A stretch of 37,960 nucleotides of DNA from Sphingomonadales bacterium. Its GTDB lineage: Bacteria > Pseudomonadota > Alphaproteobacteria > Sphingomonadales > Sphingomonadaceae. The stretch is from NCBI GenBank assembly GCA_014763545.1, contig JACXVD010000026.1, positions 1 to 37,960 of the forward strand, read 5' to 3'. How positions within the stretch are numbered: position 1 is the stretch's first letter; every line of letters starts with the position of its first letter. The translations under genes and the position numbers were made by a program. The notes below the pieces were generated by a model. It was given only the letters and a program-made list of their open reading frames with translations. It had not been told where the DNA came from and ran no database searches. Below are positions 7,844-17,611 of the stretch, piece after piece.

Positions 7844-9052
7844 ATGCGCCTGCTGATTGCCCTTGTCGCCCTGTTCTGCCTGTCCGGCCCCGTCCTGGCC
7901 GCAGAAGCAGATGATCGCCCGGTTACGATCCTCGTCTCGATCGACGGGTTCCGCGCCGACTATCTCGACCGCGGGGTGACCCCCAATCTCGTCGCGCTGG
8001 CTGCGCGGGGTGCGACCGGCCCGATGCGGCCGAGCTTTCCCACCAAGACCTTCCCCAATCACTACACGCTGGTTACCGGGCTCCGCCCCGACCGCCACGG
8101 CATCGTCGGCAATTCGATGATCGACCCGCGCAGGCCGGGGCAGATGTTCACCATCGGAGATGCGAAGCAGGCGCTCGACCCGTTCTGGTGGGATGAGGCG
8201 GAACCCCTGTGGATCACCGCCGAGAAGGCAGGGATGCGCACTGCGACAGCGTTCTGGCCGGGGAGCGAGGTGCCCTTCGGCGGCGTCCGCCCGCACGACT
8301 GGTTGCGCTTCGATTACAACATCACCAACCGCCAGCGGATCGATATCGTGCTCGACTGGATCCGGCGGCCAAGCGCGAACCGTCCTGCCTTCGTGACGCT
8401 CTATTTCGACACGGTGGATACCGCTGGGCACAAATATGGGCCTGACAGCGACGAGCTGAACGCCGCCATTGCCGAGGTCGATGCCCGGATCGGCGATCTC
8501 GTTGCAGGACTTGCCGCAATGGATCGCGAGGCGAATTTGGTCATCGTATCGGACCACGGCATGCAGGCGGTATCGGCGGATCGCGTCGTCCAGCTGGACG
8601 AGTTGATCGACAGCGCCAGCTATATTCCGGTCGTGACCGGTTCCTATGCCGCGATCGAGCCGGTGACAGGCACGGATTCCCGGGTTGCCGACGCGCTGCT
8701 GGGGCATCACGATCACATGCAGTGCTATCGCCGCGAAGATTTGCCTGCGCGTCTGGCTTACGGGAAAAATCCGCGCGTGGCGGCGATCATGTGCCTGGCC
8801 GATGCAGGCTGGTCGATCGTGTCAGGCCCGCAGAAATATGCGCCCGATGGCGGCGCGCATGGCTATGACAATGCCGATCCGGACATGCTAGCCCTGTTTA
8901 TCGCCAGCGGCCCGGCATTCAGGAAAGGCGCGCACCTGCCGATGTTCGACAATGTCGACGTCGCACCGCTGCTACGGGCGGTGCTGGGCCTGCCCCAGCT
9001 CGAAACACTCGACGGGCATCTCGCCGACCTGGAGCCGGCGCTCGCCAGATAG
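7844..9052 (+). CDS. Exported type I phosphodiesterase/nucleotide pyrophosphatase (ENPP-like)
   Basis: Alkaline-phosphatase-superfamily enzyme of the ENPP group, which hydrolyses phosphodiester or pyrophosphate bonds using two metal ions. From ATG 7844 the 402-residue product starts with a Sec signal (MRLLIALVALF to VLAAEA). The catalytic core is visible: SIDGFRADYL (metal ligand Asp), FPTKTFPNHYTLVTGL (the Thr of KTF is the nucleophile in this family), DTVDTAGHKYGP, IVSDHGM and GGAHGYDN. It is therefore probably periplasmic, where it would release phosphate or nucleosides from nucleotide substrates; the actual substrate is unknown. The TTG at 7814 in the same frame lies before the signal peptide and is rejected as start. 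It converges with the DUF2167 gene, separated by only 13 bases. Confidence 0.9.
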   Translation: MRLLIALVALFCLSGPVLAAEADDRPVTILVSIDGFRADYLDRGVTPNLVALAARGATGPMRPSFPTKTFPNHYTLVTGLRPDRHGIVGNSMIDPRRPGQMFTIGDAKQALDPFWWDEAEPLWITAEKAGMRTATAFWPGSEVPFGGVRPHDWLRFDYNITNRQRIDIVLDWIRRPSANRPAFVTLYFDTVDTAGHKYGPDSDELNAAIAEVDARIGDLVAGLAAMDREANLVIVSDHGMQAVSADRVVQLDELIDSASYIPVVTGSYAAIEPVTGTDSRVADALLGHHDHMQCYRREDLPARLAYGKNPRVAAIMCLADAGWSIVSGPQKYAPDGGAHGYDNADPDMLALFIASGPAFRKGAHLPMFDNVDVAPLLRAVLGLPQLETLDGHLADLEPALAR

Positions 9053-9065
9053 GCGCTGCGCTGGC

Positions 9066-10037
9066 CTAGCTGCGCTGGTCCCACTCGTCGGGATTGCCAC
9101 CTTCCCGTTCGACATAGTCGGCCCAATCCTGTTCGGGTGAATCGTCCGCCCGCCCGATCAGGCGCTTGAACCTGGTCCAGATCGCGCCGAAAAACACCGC
9201 GATCCCGAACAGGATCGGCTTGAGGAACTTGGCGAGGATTGCCAGCAGGCCGAGCTTCTTGGCGGCAGCAACGCCGACCCCTGCGGCAACCAGGCCACCG
9301 ATGCCGTAATCGGCCACGCGGTCGGTCGAGGAATCGAAATCCTCGTAGCGTGCGCCGGGGTCGAATTGGGCGTGGCTGGCGAAATCGGTCGCTGCCTGCC
9401 GCACGCCGGGCAGTTCCGGCATGGTCGAGACGAAATTGAGGCTCAGCACCCCTTCCCGCCCCAGATGGCGCATGTCGTAGTTCAGCGAATTCACGTCCTC
9501 GCCAGCGAAGGCGATGTTGCGCGCCCAGACGACCGAATGGGTCTTCGGGTCGTAATTCGGCTGTTCGGCCCAGCCCACGACCTCGACCGTGGGATAGCCT
9601 TCGGCCTTGCGTTGTTCGTTCGAGGCGAGCGAGTTCTGCTTCAACTCGTCGAGGATCGCACCATAATCGGCATCGCCTGCGTCATCGTCGGAAACATGGC
9701 CGGTATCCTCGAATGTCACGACCGCGCCCCAGCTGTCGGATGCGGGCGACTGGCCATGCGGCATCACCAGCCCCAACACGCCATCGGCGCTGCCTTCGGG
9801 ATTGCCCCACAACTGGGTCAGGATCTTGCGCGCATCCTCCGGCCCGTAGAAATCATACCGCTCGCCCAGGTCGAGCGACGCATGCGCTTCGGGCAGGGTT
9901 ACCTTCCCTGTTTGGGGATTGAGCGAAGCGAGGAACTGTTTGAGTTCCGGCGACATCGGTTCCCCGGCACTCTGCGCCGCGAGCGGCGCGGCGAGCAGGC
10001 CGAGAATGGCGAACAGCGCGAACAACTTTTTCAACAT
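9066..10037 (-). CDS. DUF2167 membrane-anchored protein
   Basis: Exported 323-residue protein of the DUF2167 family (predicted membrane-anchored, function unknown). It has a Sec signal (MLKKLFALFAILGLL to APLAAQSAG), a long extracytoplasmic domain with the family pattern GLVMPHGQSPASDSWGAVV, GYPTVEVVGWAEQPNYDPKT and VWARNIAF, and a C-terminal hydrophobic hairpin (YGIGGLVAAGVGVAAAKKLG and LKPILFGIAVFFGAIW) followed by a charged tail. That layout suits a periplasmic domain tethered to the inner membrane. It is divergent from the His-rich gene at 10180 and convergent with the ENPP-like gene. Confidence 0.85.
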   Translation of the reverse strand: MLKKLFALFAILGLLAAPLAAQSAGEPMSPELKQFLASLNPQTGKVTLPEAHASLDLGERYDFYGPEDARKILTQLWGNPEGSADGVLGLVMPHGQSPASDSWGAVVTFEDTGHVSDDDAGDADYGAILDELKQNSLASNEQRKAEGYPTVEVVGWAEQPNYDPKTHSVVWARNIAFAGEDVNSLNYDMRHLGREGVLSLNFVSTMPELPGVRQAATDFASHAQFDPGARYEDFDSSTDRVADYGIGGLVAAGVGVAAAKKLGLLAILAKFLKPILFGIAVFFGAIWTRFKRLIGRADDSPEQDWADYVEREGGNPDEWDQRS

Positions 10038-10179
10038 GGAAGCCCCCTTCCCTGAAGTGCCTGTTGTCTATCGGGTTTTTCCGCCGCGCCAAGTCCCAAT
10101 TGCACCCGTTAGGGCGGTGTTGGGAGCTCCGGCTGCGCTGCCACTGGAAATATGCCACGATCTTGCGCATATCGGTGGC

Positions 10180-10515
10180 GTGTTCCGGCGAATCCTCCTT
10201 GCTGTCCTGGTGGCACTGCTGGCGGTCCCCGCAATGGCCGCGCCCGCTCCGTGCCACGCACAGGAACAGGCGCCGGCGTCGCATGCTAGCATGGAACGCC
10301 ACCACAGCGACCATCGCGACCATCGCGACCACGGCACCAAAGCTCCGGTCAGCGCGGGCGACATGCATGACTGCATCGGCTGCATCGCTCCGCTCGACGG
10401 GCTGCAGGCAGTCGTGCCCGATCGCTATGCCGTGCGTGACACGCTGCGGCCCGGCCTCGCGCCGCAGCTGGCCGATGCCGGGGCCGTGCCCGACACGCCC
10501 CCTCCCCGTTCCTGA
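10180..10515 (+). CDS. Small exported His-rich protein, probably metal-related
   Basis: Predicted 111-residue secreted protein starting at GTG 10180, where a signal peptide begins at once (MFRRILLAVLVALLAVPAMA). The mature part carries a His cluster, MERHHSDHRDHRDH, and a short Cys pair, HDCIGCIAPLDG. I do not recognise a named family with certainty; DUF2946-like copper-associated proteins have a similar plan. It lies 60 bases before an outer-membrane-type protein full of MDH repeats, so a shared role in copper or other soft-metal handling is a reasonable inference. An ATG at 10036 in the same frame would add 48 residues before the signal and overlap the DUF2167 start, so I rejected it. Confidence 0.65.
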   Translation: MFRRILLAVLVALLAVPAMAAPAPCHAQEQAPASHASMERHHSDHRDHRDHGTKAPVSAGDMHDCIGCIAPLDGLQAVVPDRYAVRDTLRPGLAPQLADAGAVPDTPPPRS

Positions 10516-10575
10516 CGCGCAACCCGTCGGCCAACGACCGTGCCGACCGACACCAACGCAATCAGGATATCCCGT

Positions 10576-11937
10576 ATGAAGACGATTTCGATGGCGGCGC
10601 TCGCCTGCGCCGCCGCAAGCCTGCACCCTGCCGCCGCTCTGGCGCAGGATCAGGACAAGCAGGCGATGGACCATGACCAGATGGATCATGGCCAGATGGA
10701 CCATCAGCAGATGGATCATCAGCAGATGGATCATACCAGCATGGACCATACCGGTATGGACATGCCCGAAACCGGTATGGACCATGCGATGCATGGCGAT
10801 GCCGTGCTGCCTTTCGCAGAGGGATCGGGCACCTCGCGCCTGCCCGGCTTGGCGGGCGAAGCGCACGGGCTGCATTTGGGCAGCGGGGACTGGATGGTCA
10901 TGCTGCACGGCTATCTTTCCGCGCAATATACCGACCATTCCGGCCCACGCGGCGACGACAAGGCCTATGTCACCTCGATGGCGATGCTGATGGGTGAACG
11001 GCAGACGTCATGGGGTCGCATCCAGCTGCGTTCGATGTTCAGCCTCGAACCCGCGATGGATGCGCGCGGTTATCCCAATCTGTTCGCCACCGGCGAAACG
11101 GCGGGCGGCGTGGCGCTGGTCGACCGGCAGCATCCGCACGACCTGTTCATGGAGCTGGCAGGGCGAGTGGATTTCAACGTCGGCAGCGATGCCACCGTCT
11201 TCCTCTACGGGGGCCCGGTTGGTGAACCCGCGCTCGGCCCCAGCGCCTTCATGCATCGCACTTCGGCCAAGTATAATCCCGAACCGCCGATCACCCATCA
11301 CTGGTTCGATTCGACCCACATCACCTATGGCGTGGTGACCGCGGGCTATTCCTCGCCGCTGTTCCAGCTCGAAGCGTCGGCCTTTCGCGGGGCCGAGCCG
11401 GACGAACACCGCTGGGACATCGAGACGCCGAAGCTGGATAGCTGGTCGGTCCGTGGGACACTCACTCCCGATCCGCACTGGGCATTGCAGGCAAGCTACG
11501 GGCAGATCCACGAGCCCGAGGCGCTACACCCGGGCGAGGACGAGCATCGCTTCACCGCCTCCGCCCACTACGACAACGGCAGCGGCCTGTCGGCGATGGC
11601 CGCATTCAGCGCCAAGGACCGGGTGCCGGGCGGCACGCTGACCGCGTGGCTGGGCGAAGTGAACTGGGATATCGACCGGGCTAACACCCTGTTCGGCCGC
11701 GTCGAAAACGTCGCCAATGACGAGCTGTTTCCCGATCACGACGATCCATTGCACGATATCGCCTTCCGCGTGACCAAGTTCCAGCTCGGCTATGCGCGGC
11801 GCATCCCGCTCGGTCCGTTCGAGCTGGCGCTCGGCGGATCGGCCAGCGCCTATCCCAAGCCGTCGGCGCTCGATGCGGCCTATGGTGACAATCCGCTGGG
11901 CTATACGCTGTTCGCGCGGCTATCGCTCGGGCATTGA
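10576..11937 (+). CDS. Outer-membrane-type protein with N-terminal MDH repeats
   Basis: A 453-residue exported protein with a signal peptide (MKTISMAALACAAASLHPAAALAQ). A low-complexity segment from residue 31 to about 75 is built of MDHxx units rich in Met and His, the kind of ligands that bind copper or silver. The remainder has alternating short beta-like segments, many aromatic girdle residues and a C-terminus LGYTLFARLSLGH, as in a beta-barrel outer-membrane protein. Conserved-looking stretches include LVDRQHPHDLFMELAG, THHWFDSTHITYGVVT and TPKLDSWSVRGT. AGGA lies 8 bases before ATG 10576. Proteins of this plan are often found near copper-resistance genes, but no copA or copB is in the window, so the metal role is inference. 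Confidence 0.7.
   Translation: MKTISMAALACAAASLHPAAALAQDQDKQAMDHDQMDHGQMDHQQMDHQQMDHTSMDHTGMDMPETGMDHAMHGDAVLPFAEGSGTSRLPGLAGEAHGLHLGSGDWMVMLHGYLSAQYTDHSGPRGDDKAYVTSMAMLMGERQTSWGRIQLRSMFSLEPAMDARGYPNLFATGETAGGVALVDRQHPHDLFMELAGRVDFNVGSDATVFLYGGPVGEPALGPSAFMHRTSAKYNPEPPITHHWFDSTHITYGVVTAGYSSPLFQLEASAFRGAEPDEHRWDIETPKLDSWSVRGTLTPDPHWALQASYGQIHEPEALHPGEDEHRFTASAHYDNGSGLSAMAAFSAKDRVPGGTLTAWLGEVNWDIDRANTLFGRVENVANDELFPDHDDPLHDIAFRVTKFQLGYARRIPLGPFELALGGSASAYPKPSALDAAYGDNPLGYTLFARLSLGH
10666..10785 (+). repeat. 15-base in-frame tandem repeat encoding MDHxx units
   Basis: Six consecutive 15-base units, each starting ATGGA(C/T)CAT and encoding MDHDQ, MDHGQ, MDHQQ, MDHQQ, MDHTS and MDHTG (10666-10755). 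A 21-base irregular unit and a final ATGGACCAT follow. Units differ mainly at wobble positions and in the last two codons. Copy number could vary between strains without breaking the frame. Confidence 0.9.
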
Positions 11938-11978
11938 TCGCCCGCGCGGATCGCAACAATCAAGGAGTCGACCACCCG

Positions 11979-12434
11979 ATGCTGTATTTCGAAGATGTCG
12001 TTGTTGGCGAAACCCAACGTTTCGGCGCCTATGAAGTTACGCGCGACGAGGTGGTCGACTTCGCCTCCCGATACGATCCCCAGGCCTTCCACCTCGACGA
12101 CGAGGCGGCGGCGAAAACCTATTTCGGGCGGCTATCCGCCAGCGGTTGGCACACCTGCGCCATGACCATGCGGATGATGGTCGACAATATGAAGAACCAT
12201 GAACAGGCCGGGCTTGGCTCGCCCGGTGTGGACGAAATCCGCTGGTTGACCCCGGTCTATCCCGGCGACACTCTGCGGGTCGAACTGACCACGGCAGACA
12301 AGCGCCGCAGCCGCTCCAAGCCCGAAATGGGCAGCATTTTCGGCCTGGTCGAAGTGTTCAACCAGCACGATACGAAAGTGCTGACGATGAAGACCATCGG
12401 CCTGATCCGCTGCCGCGATCCGCAGGGCGCGTGA
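11979..12434 (+). CDS. MaoC-like (R)-specific enoyl-CoA hydratase family protein
   Basis: Hot-dog-fold hydratase/dehydratase of the MaoC family, which adds water across trans-2-enoyl-CoA or related thioester substrates. The 151-residue product contains the family motif YDPQAFHLDDEAA with the catalytic pair Asp33 and His38, followed by FGRLSASGWHTCAM, matching the usual F-G-x-x-(A/S)-x-G-x-H segment, and a C-terminal PGVDEIRWLTPVYPGDTLRV. ATG 11979 is preceded by AAGGAG; the open frame before it overlaps the end of the upstream gene. It begins 41 bases after the MDH-repeat protein and is probably unrelated in function to it. Confidence 0.88.
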   Translation: MLYFEDVVVGETQRFGAYEVTRDEVVDFASRYDPQAFHLDDEAAAKTYFGRLSASGWHTCAMTMRMMVDNMKNHEQAGLGSPGVDEIRWLTPVYPGDTLRVELTTADKRRSRSKPEMGSIFGLVEVFNQHDTKVLTMKTIGLIRCRDPQGA

Positions 12435-12447
12435 TCGGGCGATCCCG

Positions 12448-13797
12448 TCACAATCCGTCCTGCACCTTGTAATCGCAGAGCCCGTTGACGTCGCGGTGGC
12501 AGACCAGGAAGCGGGCGTTCGGCCCGAGGCTGCCGACCGGCTTGCGGGTGCTGGCCGCAGGGTTTGCGTAAACCTGCGCCCGGCGCGCAGCCTCGGCTGC
12601 GGCGGCCTTGCGGTTGTGATCGGCAATCCGGGCGCGCGTTTCCCGGTCGGCGGCCACGCGATTGGCTTCCGGTGCGGTGTTCCACAGGCTGTAGGCGGTC
12701 AGGTCGATGTCGCGCAGCTGTGACAGTTTGCCCGCGCGGGTCGATTTGTCGAACACATAGGTCGCGACCGGTTCCGAACGGAAATCGTTGATCGCGATCA
12801 TGAACGCACCGGTGTGATCGCCATATCCGATCACGCGATCGAGCAGCACCATCCGCCCGGCATCGCGCGAACCGTGGCGGCTCGCAAGGCCAGCATACGC
12901 CGCCCAGCGCTGCTGTTCGGTGCAGGATTCCCGATTACCCAATTTGCACCCTGCGGCGAAGCTGGCCGCAACCTCGGGGTAATTTTCCTGCAGGATCAGG
13001 ATATTTCCCTTGTTGTAGCACCCCGTCGCGGTGCCCAACCGGCAATTCGCGTCCGAATACATATAGCCGCGCTGCAGGTCGAAGCCCTTGCTGGCGGGGT
13101 TCGAGAAAATGTGCTCGCCCACCAGGCATGCCTTCACCACGCGGTTCTTGCAGCCTGCCAGAGCATTGCGATCGGCCAATTGCCAGTCGATCGCCTGCGG
13201 CCATTTGCCGTTCCCCCCGTCGTAGGCGATGACGGCGGCTTCCGCGCATTGCGACACGAGCCCATTTTCGCACGCCCGGCCGAGGACCACCGCCAGTTCG
13301 TGCGGACGCGCCCGGCCTGCCGGCGCTTCGTCGAGGAAGATGTTGTGCACCACGTTGCAGGAGTTTTCCTTGCCCAGCGTGCAGGCTGAACTGAAATAGG
13401 AAATCGCCTTTTCCTTGTCGACCGCGAGACCGGCAGAGCCGGCATCGTATGCCGATCCCAGCAGGTGGCAGGCATACCCCTCCCCGCCGCTGCACCCCTT
13501 GTTCAACAAAGCCAGCCCCTTGGGCGTATCTCTCACCAGGCCCAGCCCGCTGGCGAGATAGAGTTGCCCCGCCAGGGTGCAGCCAGAGGGGTTCCCGAGG
13601 TTGCAGGCCCGCTCGAACAGCTGCTTGCCGCGCGGCATGTCGGGATTGGGATTGTCTTTCGCGATCAGGGCGTTGCCGGCCGCAATGCACGCCTTGGCAT
13701 CGCCGGCTTCGCATGACTTCGTGTCCTGGGCGGCGGCATAGGTGGTGGCCAGAAGCAGGCCGACGGCGCCCCCCATCACGGCAAGAAACGCCTTCAT
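12448..13797 (-). CDS. Cysteine-rich Sel1/TPR-like exported protein
   Basis: Exported 449-residue protein with a Sec signal (MKAFLAVMGGAVGLLLATTYAAAQ). The mature part holds about eight Sel1-like helical units, each with a pair of cysteines seven residues apart: KSCEAGDAKAC, RACNLGNPSGC, KGCSGGEGYAC, SACTLGKENSC, RACENGLVSQC, AGCKNRVVKAC, ANCRLGTATGC and AGCKLGNRESC. This is the pattern of Helicobacter Hcp proteins, where each pair forms a disulphide that staples the helical hairpin, so the protein is almost certainly periplasmic. The last 150 residues are not repeats. Partner unknown. It lies downstream of the lipoprotein and mutL on the same strand. Confidence 0.82.
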   Translation of the reverse strand: MKAFLAVMGGAVGLLLATTYAAAQDTKSCEAGDAKACIAAGNALIAKDNPNPDMPRGKQLFERACNLGNPSGCTLAGQLYLASGLGLVRDTPKGLALLNKGCSGGEGYACHLLGSAYDAGSAGLAVDKEKAISYFSSACTLGKENSCNVVHNIFLDEAPAGRARPHELAVVLGRACENGLVSQCAEAAVIAYDGGNGKWPQAIDWQLADRNALAGCKNRVVKACLVGEHIFSNPASKGFDLQRGYMYSDANCRLGTATGCYNKGNILILQENYPEVAASFAAGCKLGNRESCTEQQRWAAYAGLASRHGSRDAGRMVLLDRVIGYGDHTGAFMIAINDFRSEPVATYVFDKSTRAGKLSQLRDIDLTAYSLWNTAPEANRVAADRETRARIADHNRKAAAAEAARRAQVYANPAASTRKPVGSLGPNARFLVCHRDVNGLCDYKVQDGL

Positions 13798-13953
13798 CTA
13801 CCTGCTCCCTCCGATTGCAAATCACCCGAACCATGCGGGGATTTGCCGGAGACCGGTAGTGACAAAGCCTGTTAAATCTTGCCGATGGGGTGTGGTCGGG
13901 GGCGCGTCACCCGTTTGCTCCGCACCTGCAACACGTGGTGGATTTCACCTGTT

Positions 13954-14442
13954 TCAGCTGCCGCACTGGGCGGAACCGTTCGCCGAATAGACGATCTTTT
14001 CATGCGCATCGCGCACGGTCAAAGCCGCCTTGTAGGTAGTCGTCTCGATCCCCGTTTGCTCGCCGTCCCCGCTGATCGCCAGCGTGACCGACCAGGCCTT
14101 GCCATCGAAGTTGGAGCGGATGCCCATGGGCAGTTCAGCGCTCCCGCGATCGGGGGCGAAGCGCACGATTTCATCGTCGATCTTCATCGCGCCCATGGTG
14201 TCCATTGCGAGGAAGATAGCCCCCACCCCGCCGCCATCGGGCACAAAGGCGCAGCTGGCGCCGAACAGGTCGTTCTTCTCGATATCGGGAAACAGGATCG
14301 GTTGCGGGGTGATCGGGATCGGCTTTTCATTGGCGGCGATCGCCTTGTCTTCCTCCGCGCGCTGTTCGGCGGGGGTCCGCTCCCGCTCGCCGCCACAGGC
14401 GGACAGGGCGAGCAGCGGCAGGATTGCAAGACCTAAGCGCAT
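13954..14442 (-). CDS. Putative lipoprotein of unknown function
   Basis: A 162-residue predicted lipoprotein. From the ATG at 14442 it reads MRLGLAILPLLALSACGGER, where LSAC is a lipobox, so it should be acylated at Cys15. The start overlaps the mutL stop by one base (TGATG), indicating translational coupling; the longer open frame running back to 14514 lies inside mutL and is rejected. After a charged linker rich in Glu and Arg come segments such as IEKNDLFGASCAFVPDGGG and IFLAMDTMGAMKIDDEIVRF. I do not recognise the family, though similar proteins seem common beside mutL in sphingomonads. Confidence 0.8.
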   Translation of the reverse strand: MRLGLAILPLLALSACGGERERTPAEQRAEEDKAIAANEKPIPITPQPILFPDIEKNDLFGASCAFVPDGGGVGAIFLAMDTMGAMKIDDEIVRFAPDRGSAELPMGIRSNFDGKAWSVTLAISGDGEQTGIETTTYKAALTVRDAHEKIVYSANGSAQCGS

Positions 14443-16295
14443 CAGTGCCTCCCGAAGAGCTTTTCGACGTCTTCCATCTTCAGCTTCACCCAGGTCGGGC
14501 GGCCGTGGTTGCATTGTCCGGACCGTGGCGTGCGCTCCATTTCGCGCAGCAATGCGTTCATTTCGGCGACCGACAGCACCCGCCCCGCGCGCACCGATCC
14601 GTGGCAGGCCATGGTGGCCAGCACGAGGTCGAGCTTCTCGCCCAGCAGCAGCGCGCCCTTGTCGGCATCGAGCCCGTGCTTCGCCAGATCGTCGGCAATG
14701 TCGCGCAGCAGCCTTGCGGGATCGGCCTTACCCAGCACGGCGGGCACCGCGCGCACCAGCATGGCGCCGGGGCCGAAACGTTCGATCAGCAGGCCATGGT
14801 CGGCCAGCTTCTCCGCCGCTTCCTCCAACCGGTCGCAATCGACTTCTTCCATTTCGACCACATCGGGGATCAGCAGGGCCTGGCTGCGGCGGGCGGCGTC
14901 TTCGGCCCCCGCCGCGCGCAGCCGTTCGAGCACCAGCCGTTCATGTGCGGCATGCTGGTCGACCAGCACCAGCCCGTCGGTAGTTTCCGCGATGATATAG
15001 GTGTTGGCGACCTGCCCGCGCGCGATGCCGAGCGGGAAGTCGAGGGCTTCAGCATCCGGTTCGGCGGCCTGTTCCGCCCTGCCCTGCGGCAGCGCGAAGA
15101 CCGGATCGTCCTCGCCGTGCCAGTCGCGGGAGACATCGGCCACGCGGGCAGGTGTCGCGCCGGGCCGCGCCCAGTCGCGTCCGGAGAAGATCGAGCGCAA
15201 CACCGGGGACGGTTCGGCAAGCGCAGGTTCGGCCATCCAGCGCGCCATCGCCCCGGCGTCGGGCGCTTGCGCGCTCCGCCGGTCGCCGCTCGCCAGCGCC
15301 TGCCGCAAGCCCGAAACGATGAAGCCGCGCACTGCGGCGGCATCGCGGAACCGCACCTCGGTCTTCGCCGGGTGGACATTGACGTCGACATCCTCGGCGG
15401 GAAGCGTCAGGAACAGCGCCAGCACCGCGTGCCGATCGCGGGCGAGCATGTCGGAATAGGCCCCGCGCACCGCGCCGACCAGCAGGCGATCCTTCACCGG
15501 GCGACCGTTGACGAACAGATACTGGTGGTCGGCCACCCCGCGATTGTAGGTCGGCAGGCCCGCAATCCCGCCCAGCTGCATGGCGTCGCGTTCGAGCGCG
15601 ATCGACACACCATTGTCCTTGAGTTCGCGCGCGACGATTTGCGCGACCCGGTCCTCCAGCGCTTCGCCCGGCTGCAGCGCGAAGATGCGGCGGTCGCCAT
15701 GTTCCAGGGTGAAGCCGATATCCGGGCGCGCCATCGCCAGCCGCCGGACGACATCGAGGCAGGCGGCATATTCGCTGCGCGCCGAGCGGAGAAACTTGCG
15801 CCGTGCGGGGACTTTGGCGAACAAATGCTCGATCCGCACGCGGGTGCCCGGTGGCAGCGCGGCGGGGCCTTCTTCGACCAGCGCGCCATGATCGACCACC
15901 CGGCGCCAGCCCTGCGCGCCCCCGCGCACCCGGCTTTCGAGCGTCAACCGCGCCACACTGGCGATGGATGGCAAGGCTTCCCCGCGGAACCCCAGGGTGG
16001 CGACCCGTTCGATATGCCCTTCGTCGCCGATCAGGCTGTCGGGCAATTTCGAGGTGGCGTGACGTTCGAGCGCCAGCTCCATCTCCTCAGGCGCCATCCC
16101 GCAGCCATCGTCGGTCACTTCGATGCGCGCCAGCCCGCCATCGTCGATCCGCACTGCGATCCGCGTTGCACCTGCGTCGATCGCGTTTTCGACCAGTTCC
16201 TTGAGCGCGGCAGCCGGGCGTTCCACCACTTCGCCGGCGGCAATGCGGTTGACCAGCGTTTCGGGCAGGCGGCGGATGGTCGGCTTGGTTTGCAT
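14442..16295 (-). CDS. mutL: DNA mismatch repair protein MutL
   Basis: Links mismatch recognition by MutS to strand incision. The 617-residue product has an intact GHKL ATPase N-terminus: IAAGEVVERPAAALKELVENAIDAG, VTDDGCGM and TLGFRGEALPSIA. The C-terminal dimerisation domain has DQHAAHERLVLERL, which fits the endonuclease motif DQHA(X)2E(X)4E of MutL proteins from organisms without MutH, so this MutL probably nicks DNA itself. AGGA lies six bases upstream of ATG 16295, which is preferred to ATG 16307 and TTG 16313. It is divergent from mreB and overlaps the downstream lipoprotein gene by one base. Confidence 0.95.
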   Translation of the reverse strand: MQTKPTIRRLPETLVNRIAAGEVVERPAAALKELVENAIDAGATRIAVRIDDGGLARIEVTDDGCGMAPEEMELALERHATSKLPDSLIGDEGHIERVATLGFRGEALPSIASVARLTLESRVRGGAQGWRRVVDHGALVEEGPAALPPGTRVRIEHLFAKVPARRKFLRSARSEYAACLDVVRRLAMARPDIGFTLEHGDRRIFALQPGEALEDRVAQIVARELKDNGVSIALERDAMQLGGIAGLPTYNRGVADHQYLFVNGRPVKDRLLVGAVRGAYSDMLARDRHAVLALFLTLPAEDVDVNVHPAKTEVRFRDAAAVRGFIVSGLRQALASGDRRSAQAPDAGAMARWMAEPALAEPSPVLRSIFSGRDWARPGATPARVADVSRDWHGEDDPVFALPQGRAEQAAEPDAEALDFPLGIARGQVANTYIIAETTDGLVLVDQHAAHERLVLERLRAAGAEDAARRSQALLIPDVVEMEEVDCDRLEEAAEKLADHGLLIERFGPGAMLVRAVPAVLGKADPARLLRDIADDLAKHGLDADKGALLLGEKLDLVLATMACHGSVRAGRVLSVAEMNALLREMERTPRSGQCNHGRPTWVKLKMEDVEKLFGRH

Positions 16296-16386
16296 GGTGT
16301 CCTGCATGGGCAATCGAGCCTAGCGATCAAGCGCCGCGATTTCGAGACGGGCGGTGGAAAAATCGGGGGTGTTTCGACACAATTTT

Positions 16387-17547
<1,161 letters not shown>

Positions 17548-17611
17548 TCTGCGTGCGGTCCGGGCCGCGGCCTCCCACGGGGCCTGCACCGGGCGAGAGG
17601 AAGGAATTGAG

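Noticed and set aside
4451-8716. A 1421-residue open frame on the minus strand
   Set aside because: It is antisense to rplY, pth, the P-loop gene, ychF, the DUF1206 gene and the ENPP-like gene, all of which have clear family motifs. Its translation is rich in His, Arg and Gln with no recognisable domain, as expected for the opposite strand of GC-rich genes.
10036-10179. ATG 10036 as start of the His-rich protein
   Set aside because: It would place 48 residues before an otherwise ideal signal peptide and overlap the DUF2167 start codon.
10666-10785. Repeat array resembling a CRISPR
   Set aside because: Units are contiguous 15-base repeats without spacers and in frame with a protein.
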